Below, one piece after another: positions 1-8,534 of a DNA stretch of 64,000 bases (the stretch's first letter is position 1; the number at the start of each line of letters is the position of its first letter). The stretch is taken from assembly GCF_963677575.1 (NCBI RefSeq), contig NZ_OY782038.1:992001-1056000 (forward strand), given 5' to 3'. A model generated the notes under the pieces. It did no database searches, had not been told where the DNA came from, and saw only the letters and a program-made list of their open reading frames with translations. The position numbers were made by a program, and so were the translations under genes. This DNA is from an uncultured Draconibacterium sp. Its GTDB lineage: Bacteria > Bacteroidota > Bacteroidia > Bacteroidales > Prolixibacteraceae.

Positions 1-201
1 TTTTACCGAAAACTCATTTTCTTTCAACACCGTGCATGCCTTATCCGGATCGGAAACGATCATGCGTAGAATCCCAAAATCAGAGGTATCGGCAATGGTA
101 AACGCCGACAGGTTTATTTCTGCATCGGCCAGTATTTTTGTCACTTCGTTTAATCGTCCTGACTTGTTCTCTAAAAAAACAGATACTTGTTTAATGATCA
201 T
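1..201 (-). CDS. ACT domain protein, partial at window edge
   Basis: The first 67 codons of a minus-strand gene are visible; the rest lies outside the window. The translation begins MIIKQVSVFLENKSGRLNEV, the first strand and helix of an ACT domain, and resembles the start of the ACT gene at 1734-2165 (both carry VFLENK). ACT domains usually bind amino acids and related ligands. Only 4 bp separate its start from the end of paaK, so the two are almost certainly co-transcribed. I infer that it senses an aromatic amino acid or acid for the arylacetate pathway; the ligand cannot be read from the sequence. Confidence 0.85.
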   Translation of the reverse strand, partial: MIIKQVSVFLENKSGRLNEVTKILADAEINLSAFTIADTSDFGILRMIVSDPDKACTVLKENEFSVK

Positions 202-205
202 AGCT

Positions 206-1504
206 TTAGATTTTACGGTTATCGATTACACGTTTTGCTTTTCCTGCAGTACGCTCAATGGTTTTTGGTTCCACCAGTTTTACATCCACTGAAATACCCA
301 GCGTACTTTGAATATTGTGCGTGATCTTCTTTTTCAGTTTCTCCAGTTCCCGTACTTCATCCGAGAAAAATTGCTCCTGCACTTCTACCATCAGTTTCAG
401 AACATCGAGTGTTCCTTCACGCTCCACAATTAGCAGGTAGTGCGGTTCAGTTTCGCTCATTTCCAGTAATACACTTTCAATTTGCGACGGGAATACATTC
501 ACCCCGCGAATGATTAGCATATCATCCGAGCGGCCTTTACATTTTTCCATACGCACCAGTGTTCGTCCACACTCGCATTTATCGTAGATCAAACGGGTAA
601 GATCGCGTGTACGGTAGCGCAAAATTGGAATACCCTCTTTTGTGATAGTTGAAAATACCAACTCTCCCACTTCGCCCGGCGCAACAGGTTGCAGCGTTTC
701 CGTATCAAGAATTTCAGGAATAAAATGGTCTTCGTTAACGTGCATGCCCACCTGGTGTTCGCACTCACACGAAACTCCGGGGCCAATCACTTCACTCAAA
801 CCATAAATATCGATGGCTTTCAACTTCAGTTTGGCTTCAATTTCTTTTCGCATGCTTTCGCTCCATGGCTCGGCACCAAAGATACCAACACGTAGTTTCA
901 GCTCTTCCGGATCGATGCCCATTTCCTGCATCACTTCGGCTAAAAACAAAGCGTACGATGGCGTACAGGCAATTACCGACGAGCCAAAATCCTGCATCAG
1001 CTGAATTTGCTTTTTGGTATTTCCACCCGAAATAGGAATTACAGTGGCACCAAGGTTTTCTGTTCCGTAGTGCAATCCCAAACCACCGGTAAACAGTCCG
1101 TAACCATAAGCCACCTGCACAATGTCGTTACGTGTTACGCCCGACATACACAACGAGCGGGTTACCACTTCGGCCCACATGCTCAGGTCGTTTCGGGTGT
1201 AACCAACAACGGTTGGTTTTCCGGTAGTTCCCGAGCTGGCGTGTACCCGCACTATTTCGCTCATGGGCACGGTAAACATGCCAAACGGATAATTATCGCG
1301 CAGGTCGGTTTTATTAGTAAACGGCAGATTTTTTAAATCTTCTACCGAACGTACATCACCGGGTAGCATGCCAATTTCCTGCATTTTTGCGCGGTAGCTC
1401 GGTATATTGTGGTAAATACGCTGAACGGTTTGTTTCAGTCGCTCGCTTTGAACAGCCGCCATCTCGTCGCGAGAGGCGCATTCTATCTTTTCATTCCAAA
1501 TCAT
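206..1504 (-). CDS. paaK: Phenylacetate-CoA ligase (AMP-forming)
   Basis: Adenylate-forming enzyme that activates phenylacetate or a related arylacetate to its CoA thioester in the cytoplasm. At 432 residues it has the usual PaaK length. The ATP-binding P-loop SSGTTGKPT lies at residues 90-98, followed by a PaaK-like YGYGLFTGGLGLHYG segment, the YGLSEVIGPG adenylation motif, and the RYRTRDLT and RGVNVFPSQIE motifs of the C-terminal subdomain. Its neighbours are two ACT-domain genes, with iorA/iorB upstream on the same strand. In anaerobes this pairing links 2-oxoacid oxidation of Phe, Tyr and Trp skeletons to arylacetyl-CoA. PaaK might run either way here: activating arylacetate, or forming ATP from arylacetyl-CoA. 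The direction is inference. Confidence 0.93.
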   Translation of the reverse strand: MIWNEKIECASRDEMAAVQSERLKQTVQRIYHNIPSYRAKMQEIGMLPGDVRSVEDLKNLPFTNKTDLRDNYPFGMFTVPMSEIVRVHASSGTTGKPTVVGYTRNDLSMWAEVVTRSLCMSGVTRNDIVQVAYGYGLFTGGLGLHYGTENLGATVIPISGGNTKKQIQLMQDFGSSVIACTPSYALFLAEVMQEMGIDPEELKLRVGIFGAEPWSESMRKEIEAKLKLKAIDIYGLSEVIGPGVSCECEHQVGMHVNEDHFIPEILDTETLQPVAPGEVGELVFSTITKEGIPILRYRTRDLTRLIYDKCECGRTLVRMEKCKGRSDDMLIIRGVNVFPSQIESVLLEMSETEPHYLLIVEREGTLDVLKLMVEVQEQFFSDEVRELEKLKKKITHNIQSTLGISVDVKLVEPKTIERTAGKAKRVIDNRKI

Positions 1505-1526
1505 AAAATTTAGTTGATCTTAGTAA

Positions 1527-1678
1527 CTGTTAGGAATTTATAATTTCATTTTATTATTCGTCTTTTCCACTTATACTTCGGAATAATTTCCTTAAATAGA
1601 TGGTGTTATTCGCGTCAATTATTCCTTGTTTAAGTTAAAAATCCTTCATAATAATTCTAAAAAATAATTTCCTAACAG
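1527..1678. repeat. 152-bp segment bounded by inverted repeats (possible MITE)
   Basis: CTGTTAGGAA at 1527-1536 is repeated as its exact reverse complement at 1669-1678; allowing two mismatches the match extends to about 16 bp. The segment between is AT-rich and codes for nothing. It fills most of the 229-bp gap in front of paaK. No clear target-site duplication is visible, so a miniature transposon is only one reading; a long-range operator pair is another. Confidence 0.45.
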
Positions 1679-1733
1679 CTACTTTGGTTTTACATGTTGT
1701 TTTTTGTTCTACAATCGGGCACTTCTGTGAACG

Positions 1734-2165
1734 CTATTTCCCATAAACCACTTTGTCTTCAAGAATTCTTACATGGTTGATCTTCAAACGGCGAATGGCC
1801 TCCAATACATCGGGTACTTCAAGTAGTAGCACTGCAAGATTACTCTCGGCAATAAGGCGCGTGTACGCACTTTCAATGTGGATTCCGGCACGTGCTATCT
1901 TCACCAATATTTCATCCAAACCACCTGCTTCATCTTTCATTTCAAGTGCAATTACTTCTTTCATTGCTACCGAATTTCCATGATCGGCAAGAATTTTATA
2001 GGCTTCATCAGGCTGGTCGACCAGCAAACTTAATACGCCCCATCCGTGTGCCATATTGTTTAAAGTAAGCGTTCGGATGTTGATTCCCTCCTTTTTTAAC
2101 AGCGCAGTAATCGCCTCAAAATGGGTGATCTTGTTCTCGAGAAAAACAGATATTTCAAATGCCAT
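1734..2165 (-). CDS. Tandem ACT domain protein
   Basis: 143 residues forming two ACT domains in tandem, about 1-70 and 71-143, with no other domain. Small double-ACT proteins next to paaK and ior genes are common in anaerobic Bacteroidota and are thought to be amino-acid sensors or modulators. The N-terminus MAFEISVFLENKITHFEAIT resembles that of the truncated ACT gene at 1-201. It lies upstream of paaK on the same strand with a 229-bp gap, so it may have its own promoter or be separated from paaK by the inverted-repeat segment. The ligand is unknown. Confidence 0.88.
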   Translation of the reverse strand: MAFEISVFLENKITHFEAITALLKKEGINIRTLTLNNMAHGWGVLSLLVDQPDEAYKILADHGNSVAMKEVIALEMKDEAGGLDEILVKIARAGIHIESAYTRLIAESNLAVLLLEVPDVLEAIRRLKINHVRILEDKVVYGK

Positions 2166-2417
2166 AATTGTAGTTTTTTAGTTTATTCAACATGGTTTCC
2201 GTAAAAATAAAGTTTATTAGGTAAACATTCCACAACGGAAATCATATTTAAATCCAATTAACTCCTATTCCACTATTTTAGTCTGTGTTTACAAGTTACT
2301 ATTAAGCCTAAGCTCAAATATTTTCTATCGTTTATTCAATCGTGCAACCTGCTATTTCTGCAAATTTTTCTTCCCCTGAGTCTCAAACTCCTCCTGTCAG
2401 AATTCCGGCATCATCCT

Positions 2418-3707
2418 CTAAAAATTATAAGTCAGCATTAACAAAATTCGGTGGTTGGTGGCGTTTACTGTATCATCGTAAAGTCCGTCGGAGAAATCGA
2501 ATGTTCCGGTTCCGTAATCAGCCGAATCGATTTCGTATTCTGCTACAAAACGAAGGTTCTTGTAGTTGTAGGCATAATACGGAGCTATGCGAAATACCTG
2601 TTTCATGGTTGGCATCAAACCTTTTGTTTGTGCTGCTCCATCAAAATTATAAAGGGCATCTTTTGTACCGAAATTAGTTGTTAATCCGGCAAAAAAGCCC
2701 AGCTGTTTTTGGGTTCCGTAAACCACATTCACCAAAGTAGATGAAGTTGTATAATTAGTGTAAGTCATTCCCCCGGTTGCTGCATCGTACGTTTTTACAC
2801 CGTAACCACCGATCATCAACATATTCGTCAGGTTCTGTCCCACCATTTCTTTTACCAAAAAGAACCACTTATCTTTTTTGTAACCCGCGTAACTCATAAC
2901 TGCATAACTGGTATGCAGCTCATCGCTCTGAAATTTTCCGGCTGTACCTTCGGTAACATCGATAGGTTTTATGGCATTAAACTGACCTGCAATTCCGAGG
3001 CTCATACCGTTGTCGTTGTAATACAAGCCGGCCACCAATTCAGGAATTCCGGCATTACGTTTCGGCAGGTTTTTGTCGTTCGTATCATCTACCTGGTAAA
3101 AACCCGCTGAACAATATTGTTGCTCGTACAAGGCGGTTAACGACAGTGTCGTTTTTGCGCCCAGTTTATAATCAAAATCAACCTGTGGTGAACGGTTAAA
3201 CGGGTTGTACGGACTACCGGTATTCAAACCGCCAACCTGCGGAAAGAATGAACCGCTGCCATTCCACAACGGATGCCAGGTTTGGCCGATGAGTAATGAT
3301 GATCTTTCCCAATCGAGTTTTACATACGCTTTTCGCAAACGCAATACCTCGGGATACTCGCTTACAATTCCGGCAAAATCGGTTTCGAAATTCGCGGATG
3401 TTTTCGCTCCTAAAATCTCAGGCCCGGTAATGTTAAAACCAAAACGGGTTGCCATAGCCGTAAAACCATGAATTCCTTGTTGGTTCAGATCGTTTCCTTC
3501 AGCATCTTGTCCTTTGTAAAGCGGAAAAAGATAGAAGTTGTCCTGCGCGGCGTTAAGTCCTTTATACGAATCGTAATAATACTCGCTTCGGATAAAACCG
3601 TAAAGCTCGATCGATGATTTTTTTGCCGAGACTTTGTTGTCGTCCTGTGCCATGACAAAAATGGAAATAAGACACAGAATCGCTGTTAGTGATAAATATT
3701 TTTTCAT
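2418..3707 (-). CDS. Outer-membrane porin-like beta-barrel protein
   Basis: 429 residues with a signal peptide (about residues 1-20, ending FVMAQ), then alternating strands with many aromatic residues and a C-terminal LMLTYNF strand ending in Phe, the usual end of an outer-membrane barrel. The segment RKAYVKLDWERSSLLIGQTW is like the family of Gram-negative porins annotated as DcaP-like or simply 'porin'. It sits between iorB and the ACT/paaK genes on the same strand, so it may import an aromatic or organic acid for this pathway; substrate and operon membership are inference. A strong promoter lies about 130 nt upstream (3839-3868), giving it a long leader. Confidence 0.8.
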   Translation of the reverse strand: MKKYLSLTAILCLISIFVMAQDDNKVSAKKSSIELYGFIRSEYYYDSYKGLNAAQDNFYLFPLYKGQDAEGNDLNQQGIHGFTAMATRFGFNITGPEILGAKTSANFETDFAGIVSEYPEVLRLRKAYVKLDWERSSLLIGQTWHPLWNGSGSFFPQVGGLNTGSPYNPFNRSPQVDFDYKLGAKTTLSLTALYEQQYCSAGFYQVDDTNDKNLPKRNAGIPELVAGLYYNDNGMSLGIAGQFNAIKPIDVTEGTAGKFQSDELHTSYAVMSYAGYKKDKWFFLVKEMVGQNLTNMLMIGGYGVKTYDAATGGMTYTNYTTSSTLVNVVYGTQKQLGFFAGLTTNFGTKDALYNFDGAAQTKGLMPTMKQVFRIAPYYAYNYKNLRFVAEYEIDSADYGTGTFDFSDGLYDDTVNATNHRILLMLTYNF

Positions 3708-3838
3708 TGTGGAAATGATTAGTTGTTTTTAGTTGATTGAAGAATGATTGTATACCCGAAGAAAGCGAATTAGCCCTTCGGGTAAAAACAGAAGTAAACT
3801 AATAAGTAATAATATGTTGCTGTCTTAAACACGAGATT

Positions 3839-3868
3839 CAAAATTAGCAATTTTACAGGCCTTCCCAA
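3839..3868 (-). promoter_or_regulatory. Promoter of the porin gene
   Basis: Read on the minus strand: TTG (3866-3868), a 19-bp spacer, then TAATTTTG (3839-3846). This matches the Bacteroidota primary-sigma pattern TTG-N19-TAnnTTTG exactly. The predicted transcript starts near 3832, leaving a leader of about 125 nt before the ATG. Confidence 0.75.
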
Positions 3869-4060
3869 GGTTGTACTTACAATTTGAATCCTAAAAGGGC
3901 TTATTTATTTTGATTTCAAACTACACATAAAAAAAATCCATTCGCGAACACTTGTCCGGAACAGATTTCTTATTGATGGTTATGAATTTTCTAATTACAT
4001 TATTTTCAGAAAAGCTATCGTATAAATGGAGCTATACCACTTTCCATACAATATTTCAAA

Positions 4061-4143
4061 TTGTCTTTCCAGACAGGAAATCCTTTTTCCTTTAGCTGAA
4101 AAAGGATTCAAAAAAGCCACCGCTAACGATAAAAAGCTAAAAT
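4061..4143. repeat. Dispersed two-hairpin element, copy 1
   Basis: Contains hairpin 1 (TTTCC/GGAAA around an AGACA loop, 4066-4080) and hairpin 2 (TCCTTTTTC at 4081-4089 pairing with GAAAAAGGA at 4098-4106), then TTCAAAAAAGCCACCGCT and AACGATAAAAAGCTAAAA. The same layout recurs at 12271-12329 and 27917-27998. It lies just past the 3' end of iorB. Confidence 0.85.
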
Positions 4144-4210
4144 TTAGTTACACTTAGATCTGAACCGTCCTTCTATTTTTATCAATTTCAGTTAGAACGA
4201 TCCTAAAACT

Positions 4211-4792
4211 TTATTTGTTTGCCATAGCAAATTCCAAACCGGCTTTAAAAGCTTTTAGGTTCATTTCTACCACTGCTTCTCCTTTTCTACTGAAAATATG
4301 TGCAATTCCGGCTTCTATTTTTTTCGGTTCAATATTCAGGAAAGGAGTGGCTGCACCGAGCATCACCACATTCATAGCGCGCTTATTACCAATTTCTGCT
4401 GCAATTTTATCAGCGTTGATGGCCACAAAACGTGGTTGTTTTTCAATTTCTGCCAAAACAACATCTACATCCGGGTAATTCGGTATGTTAATAAATGGTG
4501 TGGTGTTGGTTACCACATAACCTTCGGGCGAAAGAAACGGCAGGTAGCGCAACGCTTCCATCGGCTCCACCGACAAAATGAGATCGGCTTTCCCCATCGG
4601 GATAAGATCGGCAGCAATTTCGCTGTCGGAAATACGCAGGTGCGACTGCACTGCTCCACCTCGCTGGCTCATTCCATGTGTTTCGGCCTGCTTTAAAAAC
4701 AAATTCTCGTTAATGGCTGCATCGCCAATTATCGATGCGATTGAAAGAATTCCCTGTCCGCCAACTCCGGCTAATATTATATCTGTCTTCAT
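4211..4792 (-). CDS. iorB: Indolepyruvate:ferredoxin oxidoreductase, beta subunit
   Basis: 193-residue small subunit of a 2-oxoacid:acceptor oxidoreductase (gamma-type POR domain). The N-terminal GVGGQGILSIASIIG segment and the QAETHGMSQRGGAVQSHLRI block are hallmarks of IorB. With IorA it oxidatively decarboxylates aryl pyruvates (indolepyruvate, phenylpyruvate, hydroxyphenylpyruvate) to arylacetyl-CoA, reducing ferredoxin. It starts 6 bp after the iorA stop, so the two form an operon driven by the promoter at 6442-6471. Normal length. Confidence 0.93.
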   Translation of the reverse strand: MKTDIILAGVGGQGILSIASIIGDAAINENLFLKQAETHGMSQRGGAVQSHLRISDSEIAADLIPMGKADLILSVEPMEALRYLPFLSPEGYVVTNTTPFINIPNYPDVDVVLAEIEKQPRFVAINADKIAAEIGNKRAMNVVMLGAATPFLNIEPKKIEAGIAHIFSRKGEAVVEMNLKAFKAGLEFAMANK

Positions 4793-4798
4793 TTCTAC

Positions 4799-6418
4799 TT
4801 ATTTATTGGGGTTATCTTTCATTTTCTTTGCCTTGCGCAGTCGTTTTGCTGCGGCCTGAATACACTCGCGACGGAAAACAATTACCGAAACACCATCGTA
4901 AGCAATTTCCTCTTCGAAAGTCTGTACCATCATGTCGTGGTATTTTTTCAGCGGTGTCAACACACGAATATGATTTGGATCAACACCAACACCGGTACAA
5001 ATGCTTTCGATCTTTCCGAGTGCAGAAGAGTCCTGTCCTCCGGTCATCGATACCGATTCGTTATCGGAAATAACAACCACAATATTCGCCTCATCGTTAA
5101 CGGCATCCAACAATCCTGTAATTCCCGAGTGCGTAAATGTTGAATCGCCGATAACAGCCACAGCCGGAATCAAACCTGCATCGGACGCACCTTTTGCCAT
5201 GGTTACCGAAGCTCCCATGTCAACACACGAGTAAATACTTTTGTATGGCGGCAAGGCACCCAGCGTATAACAACCAATATCGGAGAATACGCGACCTTTG
5301 GTGTATTTATCCAGCGCCTGGTTTAATGCTTTGTACATGTCCTGGTGGCCACATCCCTGGCACAATGCCGGCGGACGGTTCACTACCAGGTCCGGCACAT
5401 CGGCACCAAGCCGCGTTTCTTTTCCCAGTGCTTTTGCTACCAGGTCGGCATTCAATTCACCGTCGCGCGGCAAAGCACCACTTAAACGGCCCGAAACCTG
5501 AATATCCTTTTTAAACGCTGCTTTAATGTGCTCTTCCACCACCGGATAACCTTCTTCCAGTATCAACACCTCTTCGCAATGTTTGGCCATTTTATCCAAA
5601 AACTTTTGCGGAACCGGGTATTGTGAAAGTTTTAGCACCGTATACGGACAGTCGTTTTTCGGATAATTCTCTTTTAAATAGTTATAAGCGATACCGCAGG
5701 CAATAATTCCAAAACTTTTGTCTTCCCCTTTAATGTATTCGTTGTATTTCGATTTTTTAGCGGTCTTCTCAAACTCTTCCTGTTTTTCAAGCAGGCCCTT
5801 GTATCTTCTTCGGGCAATGGCAGGTAATAAAACAAACTGACTTGGATCAGTTGGCAGAACCATTGCGTTTTGGGGAAGTCCTTCGCTGCGAACAACACCG
5901 GCACGCGAATGCGCCAAACGGGTTGTAATACGCACCATTACCGGAACTTCCAGTTTTTCTGACAGTCCAAAACCTTCGCGAACCATGTCGTAAGCTTCCT
6001 GCTGGTTGCTTGGCTCCAAAATCGGAATCATGGCAAACTTGCCATAAAAACGCGAGTCCTGCTCGTTTTGCGACGAGTGCATCGACGGATCGTCGGCAAC
6101 GGTAATGATCAAACCACCATTTATCCCTGTAATTGCTGAGTTAATAAATGCATCGGCAGCCACGTTCAAGCCCACATGTTTCATACAAACCATGCTACGT
6201 TTTCCGGCGTACGACATTCCCAAAGCAGCTTCGTATGCTGTTTTTTCGTTGGCCGACCATTTGCTGCGAACACCTTTTTGATGTGCCAGTTCATTTTCCT
6301 GAATAAACTCGGTTATTTCTGTTGAAGGAGTTCCGGGATAAGCATATACTCCCGATATTCCACCATCAATAGCACCTTGCCCAATGGCTTCAACTCCTAA
6401 GAATAGATTTTTTTGCAT
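4799..6418 (-). CDS. iorA: Indolepyruvate oxidoreductase, alpha subunit (no ferredoxin tail)
   Basis: 539-residue thiamine-diphosphate subunit. The N-terminal pyrimidine-binding domain is seen in NEKTAYEAALGMSYAGKRSM and AVTGINGG-like segments; the C-terminal TPP domain shows CQGCGHQDMY, GDIGCYTLGALPPY and GDSTFTHSGITGL...DNESVSMTGGQ. It pairs with IorB. The classical archaeal IorA ends in a domain with two [4Fe-4S] CxxCxxC clusters; here the protein stops soon after RRECIQAA with a short basic tail, so that domain is absent. Electrons must leave through another protein or directly to a soluble acceptor. Shorter IorA proteins may be usual in Bacteroidota; I believe so from memory but cannot check it here. 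Confidence 0.92.
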   Translation of the reverse strand: MQKNLFLGVEAIGQGAIDGGISGVYAYPGTPSTEITEFIQENELAHQKGVRSKWSANEKTAYEAALGMSYAGKRSMVCMKHVGLNVAADAFINSAITGINGGLIITVADDPSMHSSQNEQDSRFYGKFAMIPILEPSNQQEAYDMVREGFGLSEKLEVPVMVRITTRLAHSRAGVVRSEGLPQNAMVLPTDPSQFVLLPAIARRRYKGLLEKQEEFEKTAKKSKYNEYIKGEDKSFGIIACGIAYNYLKENYPKNDCPYTVLKLSQYPVPQKFLDKMAKHCEEVLILEEGYPVVEEHIKAAFKKDIQVSGRLSGALPRDGELNADLVAKALGKETRLGADVPDLVVNRPPALCQGCGHQDMYKALNQALDKYTKGRVFSDIGCYTLGALPPYKSIYSCVDMGASVTMAKGASDAGLIPAVAVIGDSTFTHSGITGLLDAVNDEANIVVVISDNESVSMTGGQDSSALGKIESICTGVGVDPNHIRVLTPLKKYHDMMVQTFEEEIAYDGVSVIVFRRECIQAAAKRLRKAKKMKDNPNK

Positions 6419-6441
6419 CTTGGTTTAATTTTCGAAGCTAA

Positions 6442-6471
6442 CAAAAGTATTATTCTGAGGTTTTTATACAA
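6442..6471 (-). promoter_or_regulatory. Promoter of iorAB
   Basis: On the minus strand: TTG (6469-6471), 19-bp spacer, TACTTTTG (6442-6449). Ideal Bacteroidota promoter; transcription would begin near 6435 and give a leader of about 17 nt. Confidence 0.78.
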
Positions 6472-6572
6472 TTAGGATTGTCATGTTTTGTCTTTTAATC
6501 AATTTAAATTAGCTATAATCTTGATTTTATTCTGCAAAATGGTACGATTCCTCGTTTGTAACAAGGAAGAAT

Positions 6573-6616
6573 TGGAGATTGCTTCGTCGTACCTCCTCGC
6601 AGCAATAACACAATCA
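6573..6616. repeat. GCGAGGAGG-type dispersed intergenic repeat
   Basis: The minus strand reads GCGAGGAGGTACGACGAAGC followed by AATCTCCA, a variant of the widespread bacterial repeat beginning CGTCATTGCGAGG and ending in AAGCAATCTCC. A shorter match (GTCGTACCTCCTC) occurs again near 12475-12487. The rest of the 430-bp gap 6419-6848 holds the iorAB promoter and no gene I can support. Confidence 0.55.
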
Positions 6617-6848
6617 TAAAAAAGATCTGCGCGGACCGTAAGTAATTATGCCTAAATGAACTTTCTCGTGGTCCGGGGCTAAGCACACCCCAAAAGCTAT
6701 AATCGTTGCAATCCCAATTTATCGGGAGAACCAAACCTCGGCTAAAATACGCGAAAGAATTAGCAGTAGCTACGTTTCTCTACTTTGTACCATTTGTTAC
6801 AAAATGAATTAGAAATGTTAAACATATTTGTGCCACTAAAGCAACCGT

Positions 6849-8471
6849 ATGACCCGAAAAAAACGGATAAAAACATTCAAAAAACTACATAAATGGCCGG
6901 CAATCGTTATTGCCTTTATTGCCATTCTTTTTTCTGCATCAGGAATTGTTATGAACCACCGGCAGCTGTTTCTCGGTGTTGATGTTTCCCGAAACCTGCT
7001 GCCCAAAAACTATCGTTATAAAAACTGGAACCAGGCAGCAGTTCGTGGTTCTGTTCAGTTGGAACATTCCAATTTAATGTACGGGAATATCGGCGTTTGG
7101 AAAACGGATGACAATTTTCAACAGTTTGAAGATTTTAACCAGGGATTTCCTAAGGGAATTGATAACCGAAAAATATATTCCATCATACAATTTAAAGATG
7201 CACTTTTTGCCGGAACACACATGGGATTATACAAACGAGCGCTAGCAGAAGACTCGTGGAACAAACTACAAATTCCGGTTGAAAAAAAACGAATTGCCGA
7301 CCTGGAAATAAAAGAGAACAAGTTGCTGGTGCTTACCCGTAATTATTTGCTGGAAAGTAGTGACGGGCAAAATTTCAAAAAAATACAATTGCCCGAACCG
7401 GTAAATTACCAACATAAAACAGGCCTTTTTAATACCTTTTGGGAATTGCACAGCGGCGAGTTATTCGGACTGGCAGGAAAACTGTTTGTCGATTTACTGG
7501 GACTGGTAACCATTCTGCTTTCCGTAACAGGTTTGCTTCATTTTTTCTTTCCGAAATGGATAAAGTGGCTGAAGAAAAGAATCGCGTCTCAAACAGGAAA
7601 AGTTGGTCACCCCCTTCCCCCGCAAGGGGCTAACCGAAATCAGAAAGATACCGGTAAAAAAACTGCATCCATCGATAAGTTGGTAAGAACGAGGAAGAAA
7701 AACCTGCACTGGCATAACGTTGTGGGCTACATTTTTGCGCTGTTCCTGCTAATCAATACCTTTTCGGGAATGCACCTGCGGCCACCGTTGTTGATTGCGA
7801 TTGCCAACAAACAGATAGGTATTATTCCGGGCACGCACCTTGACAGCCCAAACCCGTGGTTCAACAAACTACGTCGTATTCACTGGGACGCCGCCCATCG
7901 ACGTTATATATTTTCTACTGTTGACGGTTTTTACTCTGCTGATGAAAACCTGAGCGAGAAACTCATTCCTGCTCCAATTCAGCCCCCCGTAAGTGTTATG
8001 GGCTGTAATGTGCTGGAGCCAATTGGAGAGGATTTTTTGATGGTGGGTTCGTTTAGCGGGATGTTTGTGTGGAACCCGCAAACCGGTATGGTCGCCGACT
8101 TTTTTACCAGCCACCCCTACCATGCACCGCAGGGAATGGCGCGCCCCATTGGCGCCAATACCGTTGCCGGGTTTGTACATTCGGGCAACAAAAGCTGGTG
8201 GTTCGATTACAGTGAAGGAGCTATCGAACTCAATGCACAAAACGAAAAAAACACGTTTCCTGCCATGCCCGAAGAAGTTCGCGATACTTCGCTCATGTCG
8301 TTATGGAATGTGGCACTTGAAATACATACCGGACGTATTTTCGAACATCTTACAGGTAGCTTTTATATTTTGTTCGTGCCGCTGGCCGGAATTTGTTTTA
8401 TGGTAGTAATCATCAGCGGATTCTTCCTGTGGTGGATGGTCTTTCGTAAGAAAGACAGGCAAACAAAATAA
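6849..8471 (+). CDS. PepSY-associated transmembrane protein
   Basis: 540-residue inner-membrane protein with about four membrane segments: near 17-38 (KWPAIVIAFIAILFSASGIV), 200-232, 285-305 (HNVVGYIFALFLLINTFSGM) and 505-532. Two large soluble regions lie between them. The paired His residues LHWHNVVGY and the overall layout match the PepSY-associated TM family, whose members often act in iron/siderophore reduction or uptake or as envelope protease inhibitors. Here there is no TonB receptor beside it, so no substrate can be assigned. Single gene with its own upstream region; the ATG at 6849 is the first start in frame. Confidence 0.82.
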   Translation: MTRKKRIKTFKKLHKWPAIVIAFIAILFSASGIVMNHRQLFLGVDVSRNLLPKNYRYKNWNQAAVRGSVQLEHSNLMYGNIGVWKTDDNFQQFEDFNQGFPKGIDNRKIYSIIQFKDALFAGTHMGLYKRALAEDSWNKLQIPVEKKRIADLEIKENKLLVLTRNYLLESSDGQNFKKIQLPEPVNYQHKTGLFNTFWELHSGELFGLAGKLFVDLLGLVTILLSVTGLLHFFFPKWIKWLKKRIASQTGKVGHPLPPQGANRNQKDTGKKTASIDKLVRTRKKNLHWHNVVGYIFALFLLINTFSGMHLRPPLLIAIANKQIGIIPGTHLDSPNPWFNKLRRIHWDAAHRRYIFSTVDGFYSADENLSEKLIPAPIQPPVSVMGCNVLEPIGEDFLMVGSFSGMFVWNPQTGMVADFFTSHPYHAPQGMARPIGANTVAGFVHSGNKSWWFDYSEGAIELNAQNEKNTFPAMPEEVRDTSLMSLWNVALEIHTGRIFEHLTGSFYILFVPLAGICFMVVIISGFFLWWMVFRKKDRQTK

Positions 8472-8534
8472 TATCCTATCTTAGCGTGCAGTAGAAATAT
8501 GCTCAAAGTGGCATCACAACACAAGCGCTAAAAA

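Larger units (their letters stand above)
3708..4210. other. Intergenic gap between porin and iorB
   Basis: 503 bp without a convincing gene. It holds the porin promoter (3839-3868, minus) and one copy of the dispersed two-hairpin element (4061-4143). The remainder is AT-rich and I see no other structure in it. Confidence 0.7.

Noticed and set aside
6573..6616. tRNA-like or other structured RNA
   Set aside because: No cloverleaf, no CCA-type end; it matches a known intergenic repeat word instead.
6513..6734. 73-residue minus-strand frame upstream of the PepSY gene
   Set aside because: It lies over the GCGAGGAGG-type repeat and shows no protein-like composition or family.
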